Source of the DNA: Winogradskyella helgolandensis
GTDB taxonomy: Bacteria; Bacteroidota; Bacteroidia; Flavobacteriales; Flavobacteriaceae
Direction: 5' to 3'
Assembly: GCF_013404085.1 (NCBI RefSeq)
Contig: NZ_JABFHO010000002.1
Coordinates: 1 to 64,000 of the forward strand
DNA: 64,000 bases
In this document: piece after piece, positions 43,986 to 51,399 of the stretch
Position numbering within the stretch: position 1 is the stretch's first letter
Layout of the letters: every line of letters begins with the position of its first letter
The notes under the pieces: model-generated
What the model saw: the letters and a program-made list of their open reading frames with translations, nothing else
Told to the model about the DNA's origin: nothing
The model's database searches: none
Made by a program: the position numbers and the translations under genes

Positions 43986-44192
43986 GTTTTATGTTTTATA
44001 AATGTTAGATATTGAAACACCTAACTAAGCACGGAAAAACACGATAGCAGTAGTGCAGTTAGTATTTTTACATATTTTTTTAATTCTATCTTCAATAAGA
44101 TAAAAATTTTAATATTACGCCATGTTCCAGTAATTTATAGCATTTATTCTTTATAATAATCTTCATATACAAAGTGCTTTTTTTGTTATTAT

Positions 44193-44218
44193 GCGTCAAA
44201 CAAACGTTTGTTTAACGC
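44193..44218. repeat. 26-bp near-perfect palindrome
   Basis: GCGTCAAACAAAC joined directly to GTTTGTTTAACGC, with one mismatched pair and no loop. It lies 19 bases past the stop of the - strand gene at 44237. The lack of a loop suits a protein-binding site better than a terminator. Confidence 0.55.
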
Positions 44219-44236
44219 TAAATCACATCATATACT

Positions 44237-44941
44237 CTATTTTGAGTTTTTAATTTTCGCTAAATTCACATTGAAAACTGTTTCTAAAAGATATTGATCT
44301 ACTTCGGCTTCCTTAATGACTAATAATCTTGATTTCTTTTTTTTGGTTTTAAGAATATCTGCTTTACCTTTTCGAACAATAGATGGTTTAAGTTCTGATA
44401 TTTCTTCTTTATTATCATCTTTATTGATATCATAAAGACTATTCTTAAATACACGTTCAACCTCAAACCATGATTTCCCATCACCAAAATGACTTTTTAA
44501 CTCTGCTTGATGATTTAATAATACTTGATTCTGGAGTTTTAGATAAACTTGTACTTCAGCATTATAATTAATCACATGAATTTTAGCTTCTCTTTCAACA
44601 ATTTCCGTCGTATTTATCCAAGTACTCAACTCTTTAAAATAATCATCTATTAAGTAATTAAAAGCAGACTTATCTAATTTAGTTCTTAGATCTAATAGTT
44701 CAAAAATATTAGATTTAAGAAGTTTCTCTTTATTCAAAATTTGAAGAAGTTCTGTGTTATTAAAGAAAGGTTTTGTCTCACCAGCTGCATTAGTTATAAA
44801 TAATGTATTAAGCAAACCTAAGGCTTCTAATTCACCAAAATCCTTATTCATAACTTCTTCTAAAATATTTCTTGGGAGAAAGAAAATTATTGGTTCCCTA
44901 ATCGTCAAAATGAGTTTCTGCATATCTTTATGTAGCGCCAT
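44237..44941 (-). CDS. Hypothetical accessory protein downstream of the recombinase
   Basis: 234 aa, mainly helical and charged, with a Lys-rich stretch near residue 195 ('KADILKTKKKKSRLLV'). No family recognised. It begins two bases after the recombinase stop codon, so it is in the same transcript and may assist recombination or replication of the element. Confidence 0.62.
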   Translation of the reverse strand: MALHKDMQKLILTIREPIIFFLPRNILEEVMNKDFGELEALGLLNTLFITNAAGETKPFFNNTELLQILNKEKLLKSNIFELLDLRTKLDKSAFNYLIDDYFKELSTWINTTEIVEREAKIHVINYNAEVQVYLKLQNQVLLNHQAELKSHFGDGKSWFEVERVFKNSLYDINKDDNKEEISELKPSIVRKGKADILKTKKKKSRLLVIKEAEVDQYLLETVFNVNLAKIKNSK

Positions 44942-44943
44942 AT

Positions 44944-46341
44944 TTATAATAAATTAGAATAATCCTCAGGCAATTGCGCATCGATATCTCTTAGATACTT
45001 TTCTAACGCAGTCATGGTTGTATGTCCTGTTATCTCCATAAGCTCGCTCTTTGCATTATATGGTGATGAATTCTTCACCATGCCTCTGTATAGTTTAGTG
45101 ATAAATGTATGCCTAAAACTATACAGTCCATAATTTTCATTATATCCAAAATGGTCTTTAACAATCGTTTTAAAACGATTACTAAAGTAATTCCTTCGAT
45201 TAATCAGTTCTGTATCCCAATGACCACATAATTTATCTGGTGTAAACAGTAATAATTCACCATCCATTTTTGATAAATCTGGTAATTCTTTAAATAGTTT
45301 ATCAGGAATAATTTTTGTCTTTAAAATCTTGTTTTTGGCTTGAACTTGAAGTTTTTTTTCTTCTAAATTTATATCCTTTACTCTTAATCGACATACCTCT
45401 ATTGGTCTCAAAAGATTATAAGAAACAAATTTTATATAAAGTAGCAATAATTGATCATTAACCTCTAAATATTCAAATATTGCTTCCTGTTCTTTAATAG
45501 AATAGGTTTTATTTCGTTTCGGTTGCGTTTTAATAGATTTAATTTGAGAGATAAAATTCTTCTCAATGATTTCATTATCCTCAAGAATTTGAAATATGCT
45601 ACTAAAAACTGTTCTATAATTATTACGATTTCTTGCTGATGTTTTTAATTGTATATAATTTAAAAATTCAACAACCATTTTCTTACTTATTTGGTTGCAA
45701 TAAATTATATCTTTATTGTTAGCCTTCAACCATTTCTTTAATTGGTTGATTCTACTTTTATAATCATTTAAAGTGGTTTTACTAACAATATTTATCTTCA
45801 ACAGTAGAGCTCTATCAAGGGCTTCATCTATTGTATGTCCTTTAGCTGTTGCCAATTCGTCTACTACAGTTTTCTTTTTTAAACCTTCAACCAAAACCGT
45901 TTTTGGTTGAGAATTTGGTTGGTAAATATCAACCGCATCAAATTTCGGTTGCTGAGAATCTAAAACTGTTTGATTCATATTCTGTTTTGGTTGCAGAATG
46001 GTTGCTTTTTGAGAAATCACCTTAAGTTTCTCACTATGAAACTTTGTATTATCTTCAAATGGATTATATCCCTCTTTTAAAAGTTTGAGCAATCTCCTTT
46101 TGTAAAGGTTCAAAACGGAATAACGTGACTCTTTAGTTTTAAAGCGGTGAGCTTTTCCGTAAATATTTTTCATTCTCTTGAGCTTACCCGTTCGAGGATT
46201 GCGATAAGAGAAGTAAATGTACCAACGCTTACTCAGGTCACCTTTAGCATCAAAGATTTTTGGTGTAGAAAATTTTGTTTTGTGTTCCAAATCGTGTTCA
46301 TTTTGACAGTCTAAGGTAACCAATTCATAAATACTTTGCAT
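44944..46341 (-). CDS. Arm-type tyrosine recombinase (integrase)
   Basis: 465 aa. N-terminal part ('WYIYFSYRNPRTGKLKRMKNIYG') is typical of integrases of Bacteroidota genomic islands; a core-binding SAM-like domain spans about residues 175-270; the catalytic domain has Arg in 'LLRPIEVCRLR', the box 'LYSFRHTF' (His-1 replaced by Tyr) and the nucleophile Tyr449 in 'ALEKYLRD'. It is not an integron IntI: too long and next to a tRNA junction. The ATG follows directly on the terminator at 46342-46371, leaving no room for a promoter. Confidence 0.85.
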   Translation of the reverse strand: MQSIYELVTLDCQNEHDLEHKTKFSTPKIFDAKGDLSKRWYIYFSYRNPRTGKLKRMKNIYGKAHRFKTKESRYSVLNLYKRRLLKLLKEGYNPFEDNTKFHSEKLKVISQKATILQPKQNMNQTVLDSQQPKFDAVDIYQPNSQPKTVLVEGLKKKTVVDELATAKGHTIDEALDRALLLKINIVSKTTLNDYKSRINQLKKWLKANNKDIIYCNQISKKMVVEFLNYIQLKTSARNRNNYRTVFSSIFQILEDNEIIEKNFISQIKSIKTQPKRNKTYSIKEQEAIFEYLEVNDQLLLLYIKFVSYNLLRPIEVCRLRVKDINLEEKKLQVQAKNKILKTKIIPDKLFKELPDLSKMDGELLLFTPDKLCGHWDTELINRRNYFSNRFKTIVKDHFGYNENYGLYSFRHTFITKLYRGMVKNSSPYNAKSELMEITGHTTMTALEKYLRDIDAQLPEDYSNLL

Positions 46342-46371
46342 AAAAAAACGGTTTAGAGTGAACTAAACCGT
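46342..46371 (-). terminator. Rho-independent terminator of the tRNA-Met transcript
   Basis: On the - strand ACGGTTTAG, loop of six, CTAAACCGT, then seven T. It lies between the tRNA 3' half and the recombinase start codon. Confidence 0.75.
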
Positions 46372-46396
46372 TGATTTTAGAGTGATTTACACTTAG

Positions 46397-46438
46397 TAGC
46401 GGGAACTGGACTCGAACCAGTGACCTTCGGGTTATGAG
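46397..46438 (-). pseudogene. 3' half of tRNA-Met(CAT), integration junction
   Basis: The - strand reads CTCATAA (anticodon loop, CAT) followed by a CCCGA stem strand, variable loop, the T arm GGTTCGAGTCC and the acceptor strand CCCGCT plus A. The 5' half is absent: the bases before the loop cannot pair with CCCGA. This is what a tRNA-targeting element leaves at one end. Confidence 0.8.
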
Positions 46439-46582
46439 TTTGATATTTTTACCAAAAAGCAACCTTTTTTAACCTTTCCGCTATAAAATCGTGTACTGTA
46501 TTGTGTACTCTGATTAATAGTTAATTTTCAAATATAACAACTAATTCATAATAACATTCCTTTGAAAAATTTTTTCTTCACT

Positions 46583-46807
46583 TTAAATCTCAAACAGATA
46601 TAAACCGCCTTCTAAATGATTAATGTCAACCTCACTTGGTATATCCTCATAAGACATTATTAATTGAAATAGATTATTATAAATTTTTAAAGAGCCTTCA
46701 TAGTTTATTGCAACAATATTTATTCTTCCATTACTTGGGTTTGGATAAAGTCTAAATACTTTTAAATTATCATTATTAGATAATGTTTCAAAAAAGAACT
46801 CTTCAGT
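46583..46807 (-). pseudogene. Remnant of a T9SS type A sorting domain
   Basis: The - strand frame encodes '...KVFRLYPNPSNGRINIVAI...' and ends '...LEGGLYLFEI' before TAA. 'YPNPSNG' is the hallmark of the type IX secretion C-terminal signal of Bacteroidota. Only about 74 codons remain, with a TGA just upstream, so the cargo part of the protein is gone. The flanking 46441-46582 and 46808-47072 hold nothing I can support. Confidence 0.75.
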
Positions 46808-47072
46808 TCATACAGAGCTACAATTATTATAAATGTCTTTAAATTAAAAATGTATATAATTGGTAGAATTGTTCGTTAAGCCAGATATGTTTACGTCTTC
46901 TTAAAACATATAATTTACCTCAAAATTTTAGTTGTCAACAAAATTTAGATCGACTAAAAATAATATTATATATAAATCTCACCAACAGAATTTAACTCAC
47001 TCGTTTTATTAGCAATACATCTTACACGTGTTAATAAGACAATTTATTTTGATGTTATTTCCACCAAAATTA

Positions 47073-47972
47073 TTAAAACGGTAAATCATTATCTATAAAA
47101 GTTTGTGTTGGTGGTTGCATAATATATTTTTGAACATTTGGCAACTTATACTTTAACTCATCATCAGTCAATTTCATAATGAAAGACCTTGCTCTGTCTC
47201 TGACTAAGTTGTTATTTTTATCATATTTATCCAACGTTTTATATCTTGACTCTAAAACTTTTTGGAAAACAGTTTCTGAAATTAAATTTCCATTACACTT
47301 AAAACAAATTCCATTATCATAATACCAATATTGAGGGATATACCCCATACCACCACATCTATTGCAGATTGGATTTGCACTCGACACTTCATTTTTATTA
47401 TACTCATCTCCATAGACTGGTATAGTTTTATTTAAATGTCTTTTTGAATGACATTCAGCGCACAAGGTTACAAGTGCTTCATCATTGAGATTCCATGGAA
47501 GTTTATCTTTAACGTAATAGTTGTGATGCACATGATTATAACTACCTCGACACCCACAATCTCTACATTTATAACAGTCTCTTAATAATATTCTAAGTCT
47601 TTTATATCGCCATTCAAAAGACAAAAGCAAATCACCATAATTGATATTATTTGGTTCTTTTTTAATTAATAAATCTGATACTGATAAACTTCTTTCCAGA
47701 TAATTTAAGGTTTCTCCCTTCCAATTATCAAACTTATACTTATCATTATTGCTTTTATAATTTTGAATATTTAAACTGTTTTTTGAAGCTCTTAAAACAA
47801 CAGAATTGTGTGTTTTTTCATTCCTTTGGGATTCATTATGAACTCTTTCATAATATCTATTATCTATCGATGTTTTTTTTTCTCTTCCTAAACCTCGAGA
47901 TTCATTTGAATTTAACTTCATTACCAATGCAACAATACCTGCAAACACTAATAATCCTAAAATCACAATCAT
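47073..47972 (-). CDS. Membrane-anchored HNH endonuclease-like protein
   Basis: 299 aa. One N-terminal helix (residues 1-18), a polar linker, then an HNH domain at about residues 138-185: CRDCG, 'NHVHHNYY' and 'LVTLCAECHSKRH'. A second zinc ribbon follows ('CNRCGGMGYIP' and 'CFKCNG'). HNH plus DnaJ-like ribbon suggests nucleic-acid cleavage. It is transcribed in the same direction as the large defence operon but separated from it by about 210 bases. Confidence 0.72.
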   Translation of the reverse strand: MIVILGLLVFAGIVALVMKLNSNESRGLGREKKTSIDNRYYERVHNESQRNEKTHNSVVLRASKNSLNIQNYKSNNDKYKFDNWKGETLNYLERSLSVSDLLIKKEPNNINYGDLLLSFEWRYKRLRILLRDCYKCRDCGCRGSYNHVHHNYYVKDKLPWNLNDEALVTLCAECHSKRHLNKTIPVYGDEYNKNEVSSANPICNRCGGMGYIPQYWYYDNGICFKCNGNLISETVFQKVLESRYKTLDKYDKNNNLVRDRARSFIMKLTDDELKYKLPNVQKYIMQPPTQTFIDNDLPF

Positions 47973-48028
47973 AATGTACTATTTAAATAAATTTTAAACA
48001 AAATATAGTATTCATGTAAAACAATACA

Positions 48029-48127
48029 CTAAGTCATTTTAAAAACTAACTGAAGAAATGAAATCATTGCAAGAATAATTAATATCACAATTACGTGATT
48101 AGCATAATTCTTAGGCTCTTCTTCCAT
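48029..48127 (-). CDS. Possible 32-aa single-helix membrane protein
   Basis: MEEEPKNYANHVIVILIILA then MISFLQLVFKMT: an acidic N-terminus and one hydrophobic helix of about 18 residues. Good coding shape for such a short frame, located between the HNH genes. Small membrane peptides are common effectors in defence islands, but no partner is proven. Confidence 0.4.
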   Translation of the reverse strand: MEEEPKNYANHVIVILIILAMISFLQLVFKMT

Positions 48128-48183
48128 CTTTTAAATTTAAGAAAAATCAAACAATCCAATTAGTATAAATTTTACACCAAAAT

Positions 48184-49164
48184 TTAACTTATTATACCTA
48201 GTTCCTTCAAAATATCTCGCTTCATTTTACTTAGAGGTCTTTTAATAAAGTTTTTTTCTTCAACATGAGTGCCGAATGCAAGTCTATATAATTCTTCCAT
48301 TGAGACATTATTATCGACTGTTGATAGTAAACCTTTAAGTTTTAGCAAGTAATCGACAGAGTAGAGTTTTCTGAGGCGCACCAAGTCATGAATTTCATCA
48401 GTATGAGTTTCATAAATCTCTTCTAGTTTAAATGCGATTATTGTATTATGCTCTTTAGAAGGAAAAGGCCTCTTAATATGGAAACAGTATTTGTTTATAC
48501 TCTCTATCCAATAACTAAAACTAATATCTGTATTCTCTGGTAAATATGGATGAAGATAATCCCTTGTATTCATTATCGTGGTTGTCTTTGTACTACTATT
48601 GCATATATGGCAACTTGGTATGAGATTATAAAATGATAATGCTAATAATGGATAAGTTTCCTTTGGAAACCAATGATCAAATTCTGGTCTGGTTACTTTT
48701 TTAGGTTTTATTACTGTCTTAGTATAAACCCTATTGCAATAAACGCATGTATTAACATTTAAATTTTCAGCCAAATCATATGTTGAATACAAGGTTTTTT
48801 TATTAGCGAATGCACCAGTATACTTAAAAATAGAGTTTATTTCATTTACTACAGTAATATACTTTGCGAGCAACCGTTTTTCAGGATTTAACCTGTTTCT
48901 AGCCCATTTTTTTTTAATTCTTAAATAATCCTCCCATTCAGCAATATTTAAAGTGCTAATAGTCCTTAACCAATCCTGATGATGTCCATCTAATCTATCT
49001 GGCAAATCGGTTAAAATTCTTCTAATTCTAAATTCATTTAAAAAGTCTTTCAACTCACCATTAGGCAAGTCATCAACCCTTTCTAATACAATTGGCAATA
49101 TCTTATCAGCATGGCTATTCTTTGCTGAAACTATTTTAGGATTATATGGATCTAGAAATATCAT
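48184..49164 (-). CDS. HNH endonuclease, Septu PtuB-like
   Basis: 326 aa. The HNH core near residues 137-200 has CVYCN, 'PEFDHWFPKETYPLLALSFYNLIPSCHICN', a spacing I associate with HNH nucleases partnered with AAA ATPases (PtuB-type). It overlaps the upstream ATPase gene by 4 bases. Together they form a Septu-like pair that would cleave nucleic acid when the ATPase releases it; the assignment is by domain pair only. Last gene of the long operon. Confidence 0.78.
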   Translation of the reverse strand: MIFLDPYNPKIVSAKNSHADKILPIVLERVDDLPNGELKDFLNEFRIRRILTDLPDRLDGHHQDWLRTISTLNIAEWEDYLRIKKKWARNRLNPEKRLLAKYITVVNEINSIFKYTGAFANKKTLYSTYDLAENLNVNTCVYCNRVYTKTVIKPKKVTRPEFDHWFPKETYPLLALSFYNLIPSCHICNSSTKTTTIMNTRDYLHPYLPENTDISFSYWIESINKYCFHIKRPFPSKEHNTIIAFKLEEIYETHTDEIHDLVRLRKLYSVDYLLKLKGLLSTVDNNVSMEELYRLAFGTHVEEKNFIKRPLSKMKRDILKELGIIS

Positions 49165-51092
49165 TTTTTATGATTTCTTCTCAAGATATCTCTTAAATAA
49201 TTTGTTTGTTTTTCGATCATATCATTTATAAATACTTCATCCACTTCAATATCACTTAGCATTTCAACCAATTTATTTCTTAACACAGGCTCTTCGATTA
49301 ATTTAATAATTTTTTTTACATCTGTAAATTCGTCTATATTATAATCACCATTCTTGTCTCTGTTACTATTAATCCATTTTATCACCCATTTAATTTTAGA
49401 ATTTGCAAAATCGCCAATGAGAAGATTGTCAAGGAAAAAAGAGTGTCCTAATAGATCATTAACGTTTGCAGCAAATGTAGCACTTGGCCTTAATTGGTTA
49501 TCTAGTCCTAATATTCTATTATTTACTTCTGAATGCAAGTAAATCACATTGGTATTAGGAATATCACTTAATGAAAGAGGATCATGTGTCGTAAATACTA
49601 TTTGCACTTTAGCACCTAATTCCTTAAAGAAATCTATAGAAAACTCAATAACTGTATTAACAAACGACCTCTTCCATGACGGATGGTACCCTAAATCAGC
49701 CTCATCTAAAAATAACAAATAATAATCTTCTTTTTTTATGGTTTGAATATCTAGTATATGCCTTGAAAAAAAATCGTAGAGTCTACTATACAAGTTCAAC
49801 ATAGCTGTTTCCCCTGAGCTTAATCTGCGTTCTGCAAACTCTGGACTAACAAAATGCTGTAATTCACTTACGGAATCAAAAATATTTTTATCACCATTTT
49901 CAGTTGCCAAATAATATTTTGGCAAAGCAGCTAATAGACTCTCGTTTAAGTCTAATAATTCATTCAAGTTGCTTTCCTCAAATAAAATGAAATTTTTACC
50001 CCAATTTAAATGTAGTATTACATCTTCGCCATATTCTAAATTGTCAATATAATTGTTTAAATAGTATAAAATAGCTAAAACCTCTTTATCTGGCAGAGGA
50101 TGCTTTCCTCCTTTTGAATAATGGTAATTTCTTAACCAATACTCAAACTTTACAGTTGCTGACAAATTAGAGTTGATAATTTCTTTTGCCTCTTCCCGAT
50201 TATCAAAATGTCCTTCTTGTAAATAGAAATTACTTTTCTCCATCAGTCTTATCAACAAACAAAAAAGATCCATCAAAATTATATTCTTGAATAAATTTTT
50301 ATGAAGTTCATAGCGTTCAACATCTGTAGCAACGGATCTATTGATTGAATCATATTCAGACTGAATCTGACTAAACAAACGAAATAAAAAGTCTCTAAAA
50401 TCATCAGGTGTCTCGTCAAAGTCTATACCTCTTTCTGAAGTCTTTATTTTATGTCTAATAAATACAACCTTATATAAATTGTCATTTAATAATCCATATT
50501 GAGCAATTACTTTCTTTGCAAATTTAGATTTCTGAAACTTTATAAATCTTTTATAATCTGCACGCTTTAATCTTTCAGAGATTACAACTTTAGTATTAGC
50601 ATCATAAGTTGAGTCTATGTTTACTAAATCTTCACGCAGGTAACGATCTGCACTAATATCTATTCCCGAAGCTCTTATTTTATGATCTAAGTATGGTGAA
50701 TAATATATAGTCCCTATTTCTTTTTTAAGAGGTTTAGGTGTAAAACCGATGTGAGAAATAGGAATTGTCCATCTATAATTATTGATATATACATTTCTAT
50801 CTCTATCCTCCCAAATTGTAAAACCTGTGGTATAATTTCCATTTAATAGATCAATTACTTTATATATTAATGAAGTTTTTCCACTTCCATTATTGCCAAC
50901 AATAGCAGAAATATTAGTTACTGTATTACTTAAATCAAACAGATTATCTACAAAGATTTCATTCTTTGCTGCATTAATTCTACATCTACCATTTCCAACT
51001 TTAATATCATAATAATTAAAACCCCCTAAATTAATAGTTAAATCACCATTATCTGAATCCTGATCTTCAATAAAAACTGCTGCTAATCTCAT
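49161..51092 (-). CDS. ABC/SMC-like ATPase, Septu PtuA-like
   Basis: 643 aa. Walker A GNNGSGKTS near residues 66-74, the ABC signature 'RRLSSGET' near 428, Walker B 'YYLLFLDEADLGYHP' near 465 and the H-loop 'FTTHDP' near 505; a long insertion between the motifs. Such ATPases pair with HNH nucleases in Septu. No TOPRIM domain, unlike the OLD protein at 14717. Separated from the upstream small gene by 52 bases, the widest gap in the operon, so the pair could be a separate module. Confidence 0.8.
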   Translation of the reverse strand: MRLAAVFIEDQDSDNGDLTINLGGFNYYDIKVGNGRCRINAAKNEIFVDNLFDLSNTVTNISAIVGNNGSGKTSLIYKVIDLLNGNYTTGFTIWEDRDRNVYINNYRWTIPISHIGFTPKPLKKEIGTIYYSPYLDHKIRASGIDISADRYLREDLVNIDSTYDANTKVVISERLKRADYKRFIKFQKSKFAKKVIAQYGLLNDNLYKVVFIRHKIKTSERGIDFDETPDDFRDFLFRLFSQIQSEYDSINRSVATDVERYELHKNLFKNIILMDLFCLLIRLMEKSNFYLQEGHFDNREEAKEIINSNLSATVKFEYWLRNYHYSKGGKHPLPDKEVLAILYYLNNYIDNLEYGEDVILHLNWGKNFILFEESNLNELLDLNESLLAALPKYYLATENGDKNIFDSVSELQHFVSPEFAERRLSSGETAMLNLYSRLYDFFSRHILDIQTIKKEDYYLLFLDEADLGYHPSWKRSFVNTVIEFSIDFFKELGAKVQIVFTTHDPLSLSDIPNTNVIYLHSEVNNRILGLDNQLRPSATFAANVNDLLGHSFFLDNLLIGDFANSKIKWVIKWINSNRDKNGDYNIDEFTDVKKIIKLIEEPVLRNKLVEMLSDIEVDEVFINDMIEKQTNYLRDILRRNHKK

Positions 51093-51144
51093 ACTATTAT
51101 TAAAATCTTAAAATATTATTAAACACGCAATCTAATGGCATCTT

Positions 51145-51399
51145 CTATAATTTATATATCATTTTATCTTTAGCATATAAGTATGTTCTACCTGTTGGCT
51201 TTTTACATACTTTCACATTTTCTGTTCTAAACTTTGTACCGATTGGATGTGCTTTGCGTTCTTTACTACTGCACTCGATTACAATATTAGTAGGTAATCC
51301 TTGATTTGATAATGGTCTTACTCTAATACGACCTGTTTCTGGGTCTAAAAAACTTTCGCATTTAATGTTATCGTGGTAATTACCTAAAATTAAATCCAT
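51145..51399 (-). CDS. Small hypothetical protein of the defence operon
   Basis: 84 aa, basic, beta-rich ('GRIRVRPLSNQGLPTNIVIECS', 'HPIGTKFRTENVKVC'). Overlaps the end of the vWA gene by 10 bases. It has three Cys but no zinc spacing. Not recognised; a DNA-binding or adaptor role would fit its charge but is a guess. Confidence 0.65.
   Translation of the reverse strand: MDLILGNYHDNIKCESFLDPETGRIRVRPLSNQGLPTNIVIECSSKERKAHPIGTKFRTENVKVCKKPTGRTYLYAKDKMIYKL

Larger units (their letters stand above)
1..43990 (+). mobile_element. Integron-type gene cassette array (47 cassettes)
   Basis: Head-to-tail units each hold usually one or two + strand genes and end in a 125-200 bp imperfect inverted repeat with an RYYYAAC box on the left and GTTRRRY on the right. 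The left box of each site is complementary to the first 8-10 bases of its own cassette, which is the signature of integron attC sites in cassettes that close at G/TT. Two cassettes are present twice with borders at the core sites. Site polarity places attI and intI to the left of the window. No IntI gene is visible here, so the call rests on site structure and array layout. Confidence 0.87.

Noticed and set aside
1..43990. CRISPR array
   Set aside because: Repeats are 125-200 bp, spaced by whole genes, and internally palindromic; no short regular spacers.
1..43990. Insertion sequences or transposon repeats
   Set aside because: No transposase genes and no target-site duplications; the repeat units have integron core boxes.
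44944..46341. The tyrosine recombinase as the integron integrase
   Set aside because: It has an arm-type N-terminus and 465 residues, lies at the wrong end of the array for IntI, and sits at a tRNA junction, so it belongs to an integrative element.
46397..46438. Intact tRNA gene
   Set aside because: Only the anticodon loop to the 3' end is present; the bases upstream cannot form the anticodon or acceptor stems.
49161..51092. Second OLD-type nuclease
   Set aside because: No TOPRIM domain follows the ATPase motifs; the partner is a separate HNH gene.
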